From: Alkalithermobacter paradoxus | Lineage (GTDB): Bacteria > Bacillota > Clostridia > Peptostreptococcales > Peptostreptococcaceae | DNA: 64,000 bases | Assembly (NCBI GenBank): GCA_002029295.1 | Contig: MZGW01000001.1 | Location: 485,429-549,428 of the forward strand | Direction: 5' to 3' | Shown: positions 9,059 through 17,380 of the stretch, piece by piece | Numbering within the stretch: position 1 is the stretch's first letter | How the letters are laid out: the number at the start of each line of letters is the position of its first letter | Notes under the pieces: generated by a model | The model's database searches: none | The model's input: the letters and a program-made list of their open reading frames with translations, nothing else | What the model was told of the DNA's origin: nothing | Translations under genes and position numbers: made by a program

Positions 9059-9736
9059 ATGAAAAAGATATCTCCTTATTTTACTCAACTTGACGTATAT
9101 AATCTAAAATCAAATGATACACTTACAATATTACCTAAATTCAAAACTTATCAACAAACTACAGAATATACATGTGGTCCATGTTGTATTCTTATGGTAC
9201 TACATCACTTTGGAGAAACTGATTATGATGAATTTAAAATAGCAACAATGATGGGATGTTTTAGAAGTGTTGATCTGTATAAATCTAATAATATTAACAA
9301 CTGCAAAAATGGAACATCTACTGATAAAATCGTAGATTTTTTTGAAATGATTGATTGGGATGTAACTTCTAGTTTGACAGAAGGAAAGCTAGATAATGGA
9401 TATACTTTTGATGATCCTTTGAAATTTAGAGATTGGGTTATAAGTAATTTGAGGAACAATATTCCTATCATAGTTGAATGGATAGACTGGGGTGGGCACT
9501 GGCAGGTTATTATAGGATATGATACCATGGGAACTGACTCAATTAAAGATGATGTTATAATATTTGCAGATTCTTACGATACATCAGATCACATGCAAGA
9601 TGGATATTATATTTTCTCTGCACATAGATTTTTTTATATGTGGTTTGACAAATATATCATGCCTAAAAATCAATCTATACAGCAATGGATTATAGCAAAA
9701 CCAAAAGGTTATAAGTATACAGAATCTATCAAATAA
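9059..9736 (+). CDS. Papain-like C39-type cysteine peptidase homologue
   Basis: A 225-residue protein with the layout of the peptidase C39-like family: a nucleophile region YTCGPCCILMVLHHFG (Cys about residue 44), then GGHWQVIIGYD with the catalytic His, and an Asp soon after (FADSYD). There is no signal peptide or membrane segment, so it would act in the cytoplasm, and no bacteriocin or ABC exporter gene lies nearby, unlike classical C39 leader peptidases. The start ATG at 9059 has GGAGG 9 bases upstream. Substrate and role are unknown. Confidence 0.75.
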   Translation: MKKISPYFTQLDVYNLKSNDTLTILPKFKTYQQTTEYTCGPCCILMVLHHFGETDYDEFKIATMMGCFRSVDLYKSNNINNCKNGTSTDKIVDFFEMIDWDVTSSLTEGKLDNGYTFDDPLKFRDWVISNLRNNIPIIVEWIDWGGHWQVIIGYDTMGTDSIKDDVIIFADSYDTSDHMQDGYYIFSAHRFFYMWFDKYIMPKNQSIQQWIIAKPKGYKYTESIK

Positions 9737-9751
9737 GACTTGGTAGATTCT
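9721..9751 (+). terminator. Probable terminator after the C39-like gene
   Basis: An 11-bp stem (AGAATCTATCA / TGGTAGATTCT with one G-T pair) that includes the stop region of the gene; the following sequence is T-rich but without a perfect run. Confidence 0.55.
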
Positions 9752-9765
9752 GTATGTATTTTACA

Positions 9766-10233
9766 TTAATTAAGCACTTCAATTTTTACTACTAGCTTCA
9801 AAATTTCACTTAGCACCATTTTATTTACTGTCAATTTGTATTCTTTGTCGTCTACTTTCATTATCCTCTTATCTATTAACTCACAAGTCAAATCTATATC
9901 TATATTTTTTACCTCTTTTCCTAACAATATATTATATTTTTCCCTTATATATTTTTTTAGCTTTAGTTTCTCTATATCATCTCCGTCATAGAGTAATACT
10001 ATTTCAATATCTTTCAGTATGAATTTTCTATTATTTATAGCTTCTTCTAATTTATTAAGTTTAGTATCTTTATCTTCGATAACGGTATTAAGATAAGTAA
10101 TTTCTTCATGATATTTATCTATTCTATAACTTATAAGAGTATTTATACTTATAACCCCTAATATATATCCAAGCACAGTACCCGTAAGTAAAAATATAAT
10201 ATACTTTAACTTAGAACCTCTTACGATAACCAT
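9766..10233 (-). CDS. ytrI: YtrI-like sporulation membrane protein
   Basis: About 155 residues: one N-terminal membrane segment (IIFLLTGTVLGYILGVISI), a coiled-coil stretch (YHEEITYLNTVIEDKDTKLNKL region), then a soluble C-terminal domain. Sequence similarity alone is weak, but the gene directly follows and overlaps ytrH, the known partner of ytrI in Bacillus, where both are made in the mother cell during sporulation. The start is uncertain: ATG at 10233 or 10248, neither with a strong ribosome site, suggesting translational coupling to ytrH, whose stop at 10221 lies inside this gene. Confidence 0.72.
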   Translation of the reverse strand: MVIVRGSKLKYIIFLLTGTVLGYILGVISINTLISYRIDKYHEEITYLNTVIEDKDTKLNKLEEAINNRKFILKDIEIVLLYDGDDIEKLKLKKYIREKYNILLGKEVKNIDIDLTCELIDKRIMKVDDKEYKLTVNKMVLSEILKLVVKIEVLN

Positions 10234-10559
10234 AATTTTGAACACCATCTTATTAATTTAATAAGCCCACATCCTAAATTCGCACCGATAAGTGCTATCA
10301 AAATATATCCTATTTGCTTTATAACAGATCTTATTTCTCCCTTGAATATACCTTGTTCTATTATCTCAAACGACGAGAATGTTCCCCCTAATGCTACTAC
10401 TACCGCCCAAATTTTAATAGAACTAGCTACATCAAACATAGTTTTAAATGGTGGATGATTATTAATCAAAGCTCCTAATCCAGCAAACAAAGAAGCCCCT
10501 ATTATTACACCAAATGATATCAAACAGTTATAAACAAGATTATGTAAAAAAGAAGTCAT
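10221..10559 (-). CDS. ytrH: YtrH family sporulation protein
   Basis: A 112-residue membrane protein with three hydrophobic segments. The stretch GASLFAGLGALINNHPPFKTM...SSIKIWAVVVALGGTFSSFE is characteristic of YtrH, a sigma-E-dependent protein needed for full spore formation in Bacillus. The start at 10559 follows AGGGTGAT; an in-frame ATG 45 bases upstream is less likely. The 3' end overlaps ytrI by 13 bases. The upstream 200 bases contain two hairpins but I could not confidently identify a sigma-E promoter. Confidence 0.9.
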   Translation of the reverse strand: MTSFLHNLVYNCLISFGVIIGASLFAGLGALINNHPPFKTMFDVASSIKIWAVVVALGGTFSSFEIIEQGIFKGEIRSVIKQIGYILIALIGANLGCGLIKLIRWCSKLWLS

Positions 10560-10629
10560 ATATATCACCCTATTAAAATAGATTTCCTCTAAAATACTAT
10601 TCATAACCTAAGTTTATAATTACAACAAT

Positions 10630-10726
10630 AAAAAAGTCTTTCTTTGAAAGATTTTGAAGGTAGACTTTTTTGAAATTCATAACGGAAATTATAAATTATC
10701 CACAATTCAAGAGGTCTATAATTTCC
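10630..10726. other. Structured intergenic segment between trxB-like gene and ytrH
   Basis: Two inverted repeats lie in this gap: AAAAAAGTCT ... AGACTTTTTT (10630-10671), which could be a second terminator, and a perfect 10-bp pair GGAAATTATA / TATAATTTCC (10684-10726, 23-base loop) of unknown role. Confidence 0.4.
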
Positions 10727-10741
10727 TATTCATTATTAAAA

Positions 10742-10767
10742 ATAGCTAGGCAATTTTGCCTAGCTAT
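10742..10767 (-). terminator. Intrinsic terminator of the trxA-reductase unit
   Basis: Perfect 10-bp stem ATAGCTAGGC / GCCTAGCTAT overlapping the stop of the reductase gene, followed on the minus strand by a T run. Confidence 0.85.
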
Positions 10768-11620
10768 GCTTTTTATTATCTAGATAAGAAACTGCATTAA
10801 GTGCAGCAACTTGACCTTCTCCTGCAGCCTTAATATATTGATATGGCTTGCCTATACAATCTCCTGCTGCAAAACATCCTTTTATGTTAGTTTGCATATT
10901 TCTATCTACCTTTATATGCCCATACTCTAATTCAAGTCCTGGAACTAAATACTTAGGTGATATACTATTTTTTATAAAAAATATCCCATCAACATCTAAT
11001 TCAGATTTTTTCAAGACAAGACTATCTATAGATATATCCCCTCTTACTTCTAAAGGAACATCTTTTATAATTTCTATATTCTCGTTTATATTATACTCAC
11101 TCTTATACATAGGTATATAGTATACTTTAGATGCTATCTCTACTAAGAAGTTAGCTTCTTCCTCACCTTCACTATTATAAGATACTATAGCAACTTTCTT
11201 TCCTCTATATAAGGAAGCATCACAAGTAGCACAATAACCTACACCTTTCCCTACAAATTCTTCTTCACCCTTTATAGGCTTTGTATACTCGATTCCTGTA
11301 GCAATTATAACAGCACTTGCCTCATACATCTTTTCATTAGCCATTATAGCAAAATAATCTCCCATTGCATAAACATTGTTTATTCTTTCTTCTGTTATTT
11401 TTATATCCATTTCTTCTATGTGATGTTTAAATACATTTTTTAATTCTTCACCAGTCAGATTGTAAAGACCTAAGTAATTATCAACTGAAGGTGCTTTAGT
11501 TATCTTTTCACTTAAATTTGAACTTCCAAAAACTATTATATTTTTATTTCTTACCTTAGCATTTATAGCTGCGGATAATCCTGCTGGTCCACTTCCTATT
11601 ATAGCTATATCATATCTCAT
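10760..11620 (-). CDS. Thioredoxin reductase, probably the ferredoxin-dependent flavin type (FFTR)
   Basis: A 286-residue flavoprotein with the FAD motif IIGSGPAGLSAA, the redox-active pair in GYCATCDA (Cys130/Cys133) and the C-terminal FAD segment GCFAAGDC. It differs from NADPH-dependent TrxB where the pyridine-nucleotide site should be: the usual GxGxxA glycine motif is replaced by VSYNSEGEEEANFL and no HRRxxxR motif follows. This loss is the hallmark of the clostridial ferredoxin-dependent flavin thioredoxin reductases, which take electrons from reduced ferredoxin. It follows trxA by 12 bases, so it very likely reduces that thioredoxin. The electron donor is inferred. Confidence 0.88.
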   Translation of the reverse strand: MRYDIAIIGSGPAGLSAAINAKVRNKNIIVFGSSNLSEKITKAPSVDNYLGLYNLTGEELKNVFKHHIEEMDIKITEERINNVYAMGDYFAIMANEKMYEASAVIIATGIEYTKPIKGEEEFVGKGVGYCATCDASLYRGKKVAIVSYNSEGEEEANFLVEIASKVYYIPMYKSEYNINENIEIIKDVPLEVRGDISIDSLVLKKSELDVDGIFFIKNSISPKYLVPGLELEYGHIKVDRNMQTNIKGCFAAGDCIGKPYQYIKAAGEGQVAALNAVSYLDNKKHS

Positions 11621-11632
11621 CTAATCACCATT

Positions 11633-11950
11633 TTATAAGTTAGATTTTATTTGAGATTGTATCATTTCTTTAGGTCTGAATCCCATTATAGTATCTACAA
11701 CTTTTCCATTCTTGAATACTAACATAGTTGGAACACTAGTTATATTAAATCTTTGAGCAAGTGCCATTTCTCTATCTATATCTACCTTTAAGAACTTAAC
11801 CTCATCTTTCATTTCCTCATTCAAGTTGTCAAGAACAGGTGCTAACATCTTACAAGGTCCGCACCACTCAGCAAAAAAGTCTACTACAGCCACTCCACTG
11901 TAATCTTCCACTTCACTTTTAAATTCATTACCAGTTATAACTTTTACCAT
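11633..11950 (-). CDS. trxA: Thioredoxin
   Basis: A 105-residue thioredoxin with the canonical WCGPC active site (Cys30/Cys33), VDFFAEWCGPCK and the cis-Pro segment TSVPTM. It donates electrons to disulfide-bearing proteins. The start ATG at 11950 follows GGAGGAG by 5 bases; the in-frame GTG two codons earlier is inside that site. First gene of a two-gene unit with the flavin reductase. Confidence 0.97.
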   Translation of the reverse strand: MVKVITGNEFKSEVEDYSGVAVVDFFAEWCGPCKMLAPVLDNLNEEMKDEVKFLKVDIDREMALAQRFNITSVPTMLVFKNGKVVDTIMGFRPKEMIQSQIKSNL

Positions 11951-12075
11951 ATACACTCCTCCTATTTTTTATTATCTATATTTATTATTGTATTATTTGA
12001 ATATAAATATGTCAATATCGTTATATATTAATATATGAATTATGCAATTTATTTGTTAATACCTCCTAAAATAAA

Positions 12076-12108
12076 AAAGCATGATTTCTAAATTAGAAAT
12101 CATGCTTT
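12076..12108 (-). terminator. Intrinsic terminator after the CGGC-domain gene
   Basis: Perfect 16-bp inverted repeat (AAAGCATGATTTCTAA / TTAGAAATCATGCTTT); on the minus strand a T run follows. It lies about 70 bases downstream of the CGGC gene and upstream of trxA. Confidence 0.8.
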
Positions 12109-12175
12109 AGTTTCTACAATCTCTTTTGTAGCTGTGATAGGGAGCATCCTGATAATAAGTTTAAGCTAAGGTAAA

Positions 12176-12598
12176 TTACTCAGGTTTATTTTTATTGTAT
12201 ATCCCTTCTTCTCTTTTAGCTTCTGCTCTAGCACTTATATATGTACCCTCTATTACATTTTCATAACCTCTTTTTCTTATTATATCCTTTATATATTCTA
12301 TATTTGGACATCTGTCATAGTGATAATTATCTGTTGTCATGCATGAAGATAGGTGTATTACAACCTCTTCCTTCTTGATATTGTTCTTTGATAAGAGTTT
12401 TTTATTTAAATGTGATAGATGTGATGATACAGCCTTTCCACAGCATCCTCCACAAGTAAAAGCTATATACCTTAGGTCTTTATCTTGATACCTTTGAAAT
12501 TCACCTTCTCTTTGGTAAAAAGAATTTGTACATGCCGATCCGCTACATCTTCTTTTGGCTATGTCACATTGAATAATTACAATATATTTAGTTTCCAT
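12176..12598 (-). CDS. CGGC domain-containing protein
   Basis: A 140-residue Cys-rich protein of the CGGC family (PF08821). Conserved cysteines occur as CDIAKRRCSGSAC near the N-terminus, FTCGGCCGKA in the middle and LSSCM and RCPNIEYI later, consistent with metal or Fe-S binding; the true function of the family is not established. The ATG at 12598 has GGGGGAAG upstream, better than the TTG four codons earlier. Single gene; a terminator follows at 12076-12108. Confidence 0.9.
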   Translation of the reverse strand: METKYIVIIQCDIAKRRCSGSACTNSFYQREGEFQRYQDKDLRYIAFTCGGCCGKAVSSHLSHLNKKLLSKNNIKKEEVVIHLSSCMTTDNYHYDRCPNIEYIKDIIRKRGYENVIEGTYISARAEAKREEGIYNKNKPE

Positions 12599-12804
12599 TT
12601 CTTCCCCCAAAATATAATTCCTTTAAATATATGATATGCAATAAGTTTATCACATATTATATATGCATACTTTACTATGAATTGTTTTATATATTTTTTT
12701 TAAAGCCTTTATCAATAGACCAAGTTATTCTAATACAAAAATCAACATTTTAGCTTTCTTATCATAATATAAATAATATCCAACTTATTAATGGAGGTAA
12801 TAAA

Positions 12805-13317
12805 ATGAAGGTATTAACAGCTTTAAATGAAAGAAGAAGTATCAGATCGTATTTAAATACCCCTATAGAAGATGAAAAGCTAAGTAGGATTCTAGAAGCA
12901 GCTAGAATTTCTCCATCTGCAAAAAATAGACAAGAGTGGAAGTTCATTGTTGTTAGGAATAAAAAAATAAAGCAAAGACTTTTGCCTGCAGTAAACGGAA
13001 GAAATTTCATTGTAGATGCACCTGTGATAATAGTTGCGTGTGCCACTGAACAATCCTTTGTAATGCCTTGCGGTCAGCCTGCCTACACTGTTGACTTGTC
13101 TATTGCTATGTCTTATATGATTTTACAAGCTCAAGAACTTGGACTTGGTACCTGCTGGATTGGAGGTTTTTTTGAAGATCAAGTTAAAGATATTCTTGAA
13201 ATACCTGAAAATGTTAGAGTAGTGGCAATAACACCTCTTGGTTATCCTGCAGAAAATCCAAATCCAAGACCAAGAAAAGCATTAGATGAAATTGTTTGCT
13301 ACGATAAATACAAATAA
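12805..13317 (+). CDS. Nitroreductase family protein
   Basis: A 170-residue FMN-dependent oxidoreductase of the nitroreductase fold. Visible are the N-terminal [17 protein letters not shown] with the FMN-phosphate arginines, the [15 protein letters not shown] segment, and the later [10 protein letters not shown] loop. Such enzymes use NAD(P)H to reduce nitroaromatics, quinones or flavin. ATG 12805 has GGAGG upstream. The physiological substrate is unknown; no metabolic context is offered by its neighbours. Confidence 0.92.
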   Translation: MKVLTALNERRSIRSYLNTPIEDEKLSRILEAARISPSAKNRQEWKFIVVRNKKIKQRLLPAVNGRNFIVDAPVIIVACATEQSFVMPCGQPAYTVDLSIAMSYMILQAQELGLGTCWIGGFFEDQVKDILEIPENVRVVAITPLGYPAENPNPRPRKALDEIVCYDKYK

Positions 13318-13331
13318 AACGCACCTATATT

Positions 13332-13356
13332 AAAAGTTCTCAACAAGAGAACTTTT
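13332..13356. terminator. Intrinsic terminator, bidirectional
   Basis: Perfect 10-bp stem AAAAGTTCTC / GAGAACTTTT between the convergent nitroreductase gene and the acetyltransferase remnant. Confidence 0.85.
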
Positions 13357-13756
13357 TAGTGCATGTTATCATTTAACAAGACCATATGTATGTGATCTTC
13401 CCATTTTCCGTTCATATTTAAATATTTATACGCCAATCCCTCATTGTAAAATCCTAGTTTTTCAACAACTCTCAATGATCTTTTGTTCTTAGGCATAATA
13501 TTAGCTTCTATTCTATGAATACCAAACTCGTTAAACATAATATCTATCCCCTTTTTAATTGCCTCTGTGATATACCCCTTATTAATTTCATCTTTATCTA
13601 AGCTGTAGCCTATAGATGGCAAGATAAAAATGAGCCTCTAATAATATTGCTAAACCCTATTGAACCTATTATCTTGCTTTGATTATCCTTTTCTGCATAA
13701 GTTTTATCTATACACTTTAGGATAAGCCTTTCTGTTTCATAAGCCTTTTTCATCAT
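13356..13756 (-). pseudogene. Degraded RimJ/RimL-type GNAT acetyltransferase
   Basis: Two frames together read as a GNAT N-acetyltransferase. The start ATG (13756, after AAGGGGG) gives MKKAYETERLILKCIDKTYAEK, the usual opening, but the sequence then jumps directly to DNQSKIIGSIGFSNI, so roughly 40-50 residues normally found between are missing. The frame stops after SFLSCHL at a TAG; the next frame resumes with GYSLDKDEINKGYITEAIKKG and runs to the normal end (RSLRVVEKLGFYNEG, WEDHIHMVL). An extra TA within CTATAGGC explains the shift. With both a deletion and a frameshift the gene is not functional. Confidence 0.8.
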
Positions 13757-13803
13757 AATTTCCCCCTTAGGCTTTCATAACTTATTCAGTTCATTATTTA
13801 TAG

Positions 13804-14358
13804 CTATTTATTATATATTTCATATAGTTTCTCATCACTATACATTTCAAGTTCTAACAATTGTTCATAGGGGTTACCTTCTAAGTTTAATATTTTTGCA
13901 AAAGCTGGCTCTGTTTTAAGACCTTGTTTTTTCAAATTAATAATCTCTTCTTTAAAATTATCTCCATATAAATTCAACAATCTATATTCTATAAGCATGT
14001 GCCTATATCCGTTTGATTTATCTACATCATCACTTGAACCGTAAATTTCTATTTCAATGTTATTTACTATAAAATTACACACTAAAACATTTTCTTTATG
14101 TGTAATTCTGAACTCTTTGTAGTTTTTGAAATTATCTTCTAATGCTTTTTTAAATATATTAAAATCATCAACCTTACATACAATGTCTAAATCACTATTT
14201 TCTATATCAATCTCTATAGGTATTGTTCCTACTAATATAGGAGTGTAATCTCCTAATATATCTAAAATTCTTGTATTTATAAGTATTTCATAAGATTTTC
14301 TTTGTTTTAAACTCCCGTATTTCAAATAAGATATATCTTTCCAATTTTTATTATTCAT
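13804..14358 (-). CDS. DUF4269 domain protein (nucleotidyltransferase-like)
   Basis: A 184-residue protein matching DUF4269. The segment IPIEIDIENSDLDIVCKV carries a spaced acidic pair resembling the Asp-x-Asp metal site of the DNA polymerase beta-like nucleotidyltransferases, and YRHMLIEYRLLNLYG follows. No nearby gene suggests a substrate. The start ATG (14358) has an AAGGAACTTAT ribosome site at workable distance. Enzyme activity is inferred from the motif only. Confidence 0.75.
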   Translation of the reverse strand: MNNKNWKDISYLKYGSLKQRKSYEILINTRILDILGDYTPILVGTIPIEIDIENSDLDIVCKVDDFNIFKKALEDNFKNYKEFRITHKENVLVCNFIVNNIEIEIYGSSDDVDKSNGYRHMLIEYRLLNLYGDNFKEEIINLKKQGLKTEPAFAKILNLEGNPYEQLLELEMYSDEKLYEIYNK

Positions 14359-14552
14359 ATAAGTTCCTTTACTAATTTCAATATATTTTCTTAGTTATTT
14401 TTTAGTAATAGAAAGTTACCCCTTTCTGATTTATTAACTATTATACCACTGTACTTTTAGGCATGCTAAGAAATTTTTCATCACTTTCTTTGTATTTACT
14501 CTATATATAAAGTCCTAATTAACTCATCTACTCTTCAAATCTATGTCTTAGC

Positions 14553-14592
14553 CAAAAAAGTTTAAGGAGTAGATATTATACTTCTACTCCTT
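14553..14592 (-). terminator. Intrinsic terminator of the flavoprotein operon
   Basis: Stem AAGGAGTAGA / TCTACTCCTT (14564-14573, 14583-14592) with a T run on the minus strand (AAAAAAG at 14553-14560 on the plus strand). Confidence 0.85.
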
Positions 14593-14599
14593 TTCAAAC

Positions 14600-15880
14600 C
14601 TAAATTATCTTTTCATCATACACATTCATCAGTCCTAACTTAAATATCTTATCTTTTAGATAATTCTTATCTATTGTATATAGTCCAAGCTTTTTCATTC
14701 TCTCAAAGTATACAGATCCTGCAAATGTTACTTTTAACTTATCTCCATCCTCACTATCTAGTATTTCATTTCCATATGCTACTAAATCTCCTATAGCTAT
14801 AGTTCTTGGAAGCTCTAAAAGTGGTATTCCAAGTGCATTTTTAACACTGTTATGACCTGCTAGATATCCTGTAACTATAGCCTCTGTATGCCCTACATAA
14901 AATCCGCTTTTTTCTCCTGCTACAAATAGATTGTCAACTCCTATTACCTTCAAGTTGTTATTTCTTTTAGCAACTGATAAATATCTTATAGAGTTACCTA
15001 TTCCTCCTGAATACGGATCTTCGTACTTAGCATTCTCAAATCCTTCTATTTTTCTTAACTTATCAAGTGGATAATATGGCACCATTAACTTAGCGTGACC
15101 TGTATCTAATAATATTAAGTTTTTAGCAAATGCTTCAAGTGCATATTGCTGACATACCTTTATATTTAATTTGCCTTGATTTATTTCTTCCTCTGGAAGT
15201 GGAATTACAACTAGTCCATTTTTGTTTAACTCATTTCTTATCTCCTCACTCAATGATTCTTTATTTAATTTTACAGATCCACTGAAAGCTCCATAATTCC
15301 CATCATTTCTTTTTCCGATCATGTCTTTAACTCCACATTTTTGAGTTATACTAACTCTTGGTCCAAAGGATGGGCATCTTAATACGCACATTGCACACCC
15401 ATTTCCATATCTTAGACAGTTACCCATAGGGCCTGTTGTTCCTGTAGTTTCCACAAAACTATCTCCGTTTATTACTTTCCCATTTTCAAGTGTCACAGAT
15501 TTTATTGTATTTCCTTCTAGTGTAGCATCTACAACTCTAGACTTTAAAAGAAGATTTATTTTCATTTCTAAAAGTTTTCTTCTTACAACGCCTTCTATTA
15601 TATTTACATCATACAAACTTGCATGTTTATGTCCTGGAAAGTCTATATCTTTGTGTCTTGAGCATGCATCAGTTATTTCGAACAATTCTCTTCCTCCTAA
15701 TAAGATGCTCTCTTCAGCAGCTGTATACCTTCCGTTATTTCTCATTATTCCTCCAACATTTCCAAGTCCTAAAACCATATCTGTTCTTTCTATTAATGTA
15801 ACATCTGCTCCAGCTTTTTTAGCAGATATTGCTGCTGCACATCCTGCCCATCCACCACCTATAACTACTACTTTTTTCAT
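14600..15880 (-). CDS. FAD-dependent oxidoreductase of unknown substrate
   Basis: A 426-residue flavoprotein. The N-terminal VVVIGGGWAGCAAAISAKKAGA is a classic FAD-binding Rossmann motif, VETTGTTG and VDNLFVAGEKSGFYVGHTEAIVTGYLAG resemble the FAD segments of GidA/FAD-dependent dehydrogenases. A Cys cluster, CAMCVLRCPSFGPR, lies mid-protein and could be redox-active or bind Fe-S. Its ATG overlaps the stop of the upstream gene (ATGA), so the two products are probably a complex: the upstream protein would pass electrons to or from this one. I recognise no specific enzyme; the family assignment is firm, the reaction is not. Confidence 0.82.
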   Translation of the reverse strand: MKKVVVIGGGWAGCAAAISAKKAGADVTLIERTDMVLGLGNVGGIMRNNGRYTAAEESILLGGRELFEITDACSRHKDIDFPGHKHASLYDVNIIEGVVRRKLLEMKINLLLKSRVVDATLEGNTIKSVTLENGKVINGDSFVETTGTTGPMGNCLRYGNGCAMCVLRCPSFGPRVSITQKCGVKDMIGKRNDGNYGAFSGSVKLNKESLSEEIRNELNKNGLVVIPLPEEEINQGKLNIKVCQQYALEAFAKNLILLDTGHAKLMVPYYPLDKLRKIEGFENAKYEDPYSGGIGNSIRYLSVAKRNNNLKVIGVDNLFVAGEKSGFYVGHTEAIVTGYLAGHNSVKNALGIPLLELPRTIAIGDLVAYGNEILDSEDGDKLKVTFAGSVYFERMKKLGLYTIDKNYLKDKIFKLGLMNVYDEKII

Positions 15881-16827
15881 TTTAAAGCCCCCTTTAGATA
15901 TAATCTAGGCTCAATTTGAGTTTTGCATGCTTTTACTACTTGATCATTTATCTTAACTGCACACGCTCCACAAATTCCTTCTCCACAACACATTAAGTTA
16001 TTATTACTAATTACTAAACTTATACTTTCATCAATTGAGTCTACAATATCCATAACTTTTTTATTAAAGGTATTAGATCCACCTGAATAGACTAACTTTA
16101 CATTATCATTTATCTCATTTTTTATAGTTTCTATATCTGTATTAAAGTCTAGATGCATAAATTTTATATGTTTATTTGATAATATATAGTTTTCTATATA
16201 CTCTACTCGTCTTTTATTTTTGTCTATTATCACTACAACCTCATTATTGTTTTTAAGAAGCTGTTTTATTATCTTTATTAGAGTTACTTGTGCTATCCCT
16301 GCAGATAATAGTAGTGCTTTTGAGTCTTGTAGCATTTTAAGATATTTAAGACCAAATATTCCATTTTTGTATGGTGCTCTTATATATATCTTCTTACTTC
16401 TTAAAATTTCTTTCGTCTTTGGCCCTCTTATTGCTACTACTACTTTTAAGATGTTTTGTTTTAAATCTACATCAGTAACTGAAATAGGTATATTGAACTT
16501 TTCTTCTACTTTTTCTCCTCCCCTTAAAAAAACATAAGAACCTGGATTTATCAGTTCTTCTCCTAATTCTTTGGGAATATTAAGTTCTAGAAGGTATACA
16601 TTGTCTAATATTTCATAGCAGTCTTTAATATCTACTAATATGTCTTTTTTAAATTCCATAGCTTTTTCATTGTTTTTTATGAATTTGTTGTATATACAAA
16701 CCCCCTGCCATAAACAGTCGCACACCTTATCCCCTTTTAGATGAGAACATAATATGCAGTCTTTAGTTTCTGCTAAGTAACAAGGACAGTACTCACTACC
16801 TGCATCGACGCATACATTAGGCTTCAT
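15877..16827 (-). CDS. Ferredoxin reductase-like iron-sulfur flavoprotein (PyrK-like)
   Basis: About 316 residues in three parts: an N-terminal Cys-rich stretch (YCPCYLAETKDCILCSHL...CDCLWQGVC) likely binding an Fe-S cluster; a ferredoxin-reductase-type FAD/NAD module (INPGSYVFLRG...NIPISVTDVD, then LLLSAGIAQVTLIKI); and a C-terminal MCCGEGICGACAVKI with a later Cys, the [2Fe-2S] pattern of dihydroorotate dehydrogenase electron-transfer subunits. No pyrimidine gene is nearby, so it is not PyrK proper. Overlaps the downstream FAD oxidoreductase by 4 bases. Start ATG 16827 with AAGGAAG upstream; GTG at 16836 is an alternative. Confidence 0.82.
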   Translation of the reverse strand: MKPNVCVDAGSEYCPCYLAETKDCILCSHLKGDKVCDCLWQGVCIYNKFIKNNEKAMEFKKDILVDIKDCYEILDNVYLLELNIPKELGEELINPGSYVFLRGGEKVEEKFNIPISVTDVDLKQNILKVVVAIRGPKTKEILRSKKIYIRAPYKNGIFGLKYLKMLQDSKALLLSAGIAQVTLIKIIKQLLKNNNEVVVIIDKNKRRVEYIENYILSNKHIKFMHLDFNTDIETIKNEINDNVKLVYSGGSNTFNKKVMDIVDSIDESISLVISNNNLMCCGEGICGACAVKINDQVVKACKTQIEPRLYLKGALK

Positions 16828-16900
16828 ACTAATCACTTCCTTCTTGGAAAATATATCATTAGTATATTTTATTTAGATATCAAGGTTTTGGTTACAAATG

Positions 16901-16937
16901 AAAAGCTGCTATTAACATTTAGTTAATAGCAGCTTTT
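16901..16937 (-). terminator. Intrinsic terminator of the DUF2953-ytfJ operon
   Basis: Perfect 16-bp inverted repeat (AAAAGCTGCTATTAAC / GTTAATAGCAGCTTTT) with a 5-base loop immediately after the ytfJ stop. Confidence 0.88.
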
Positions 16938-16939
16938 TA

Positions 16940-17377
16940 TTAGTGCATGCTGTCTTGATTAGGTGTGTTATGATCTTTATTTTTATCTATCATATTTTGA
17001 ATTTTTTCCATAACTTTTGGAATAGTGTTTAAGACTGTATCTACCATTGTTATATTCTGGTCTACAGGAATTAATTTAGTTTCATTATTTCCTACTATCA
17101 TAAATCCTACAGGCTGAACTGATACTCCAGCTCCTGTACCTCCAGCAAAAGGATATCCTTCTTTTGTAACTTCTTCTACTCTTCCACTTTCTCTTCTTCC
17201 TTTGCTATATTCTCCACCACCTGAAGCAAACCCAAATGATACTTTAGATATAGGTATTATTACTGTACCATTAGATGTTTCTATAGGATCTCCTATTACT
17301 GTATTCACATCAATCATATTTTTCATATTTTCCATGGTTGTTTTCATTAAATCTTCTATAGGACTATTGCTATTCAT
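16940..17377 (-). CDS. ytfJ: GerW family sporulation protein YtfJ
   Basis: A 145-residue protein with the YtfJ core: TVIGDPIETSNGTVIIPISKVSFGFASGGGE, then GGTGAGVSVQPVGFMIVG. In Bacillus YtfJ is made in the developing spore and is needed for normal germination response. The N-terminal third is helical and Met-rich. It follows the DUF2953 gene by 3 bases, the same pair (ytfI-ytfJ) as in Bacillus. Confidence 0.95.
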   Translation of the reverse strand: MNSNSPIEDLMKTTMENMKNMIDVNTVIGDPIETSNGTVIIPISKVSFGFASGGGEYSKGRRESGRVEEVTKEGYPFAGGTGAGVSVQPVGFMIVGNNETKLIPVDQNITMVDTVLNTIPKVMEKIQNMIDKNKDHNTPNQDSMH

Positions 17378-17380
17378 GCC

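Noticed and set aside
10696..10704. TTATCCACA, a perfect DnaA box
   Set aside because: Only one copy and no dnaA, dnaN or AT-rich unwinding region nearby; expected by chance in AT-rich DNA.
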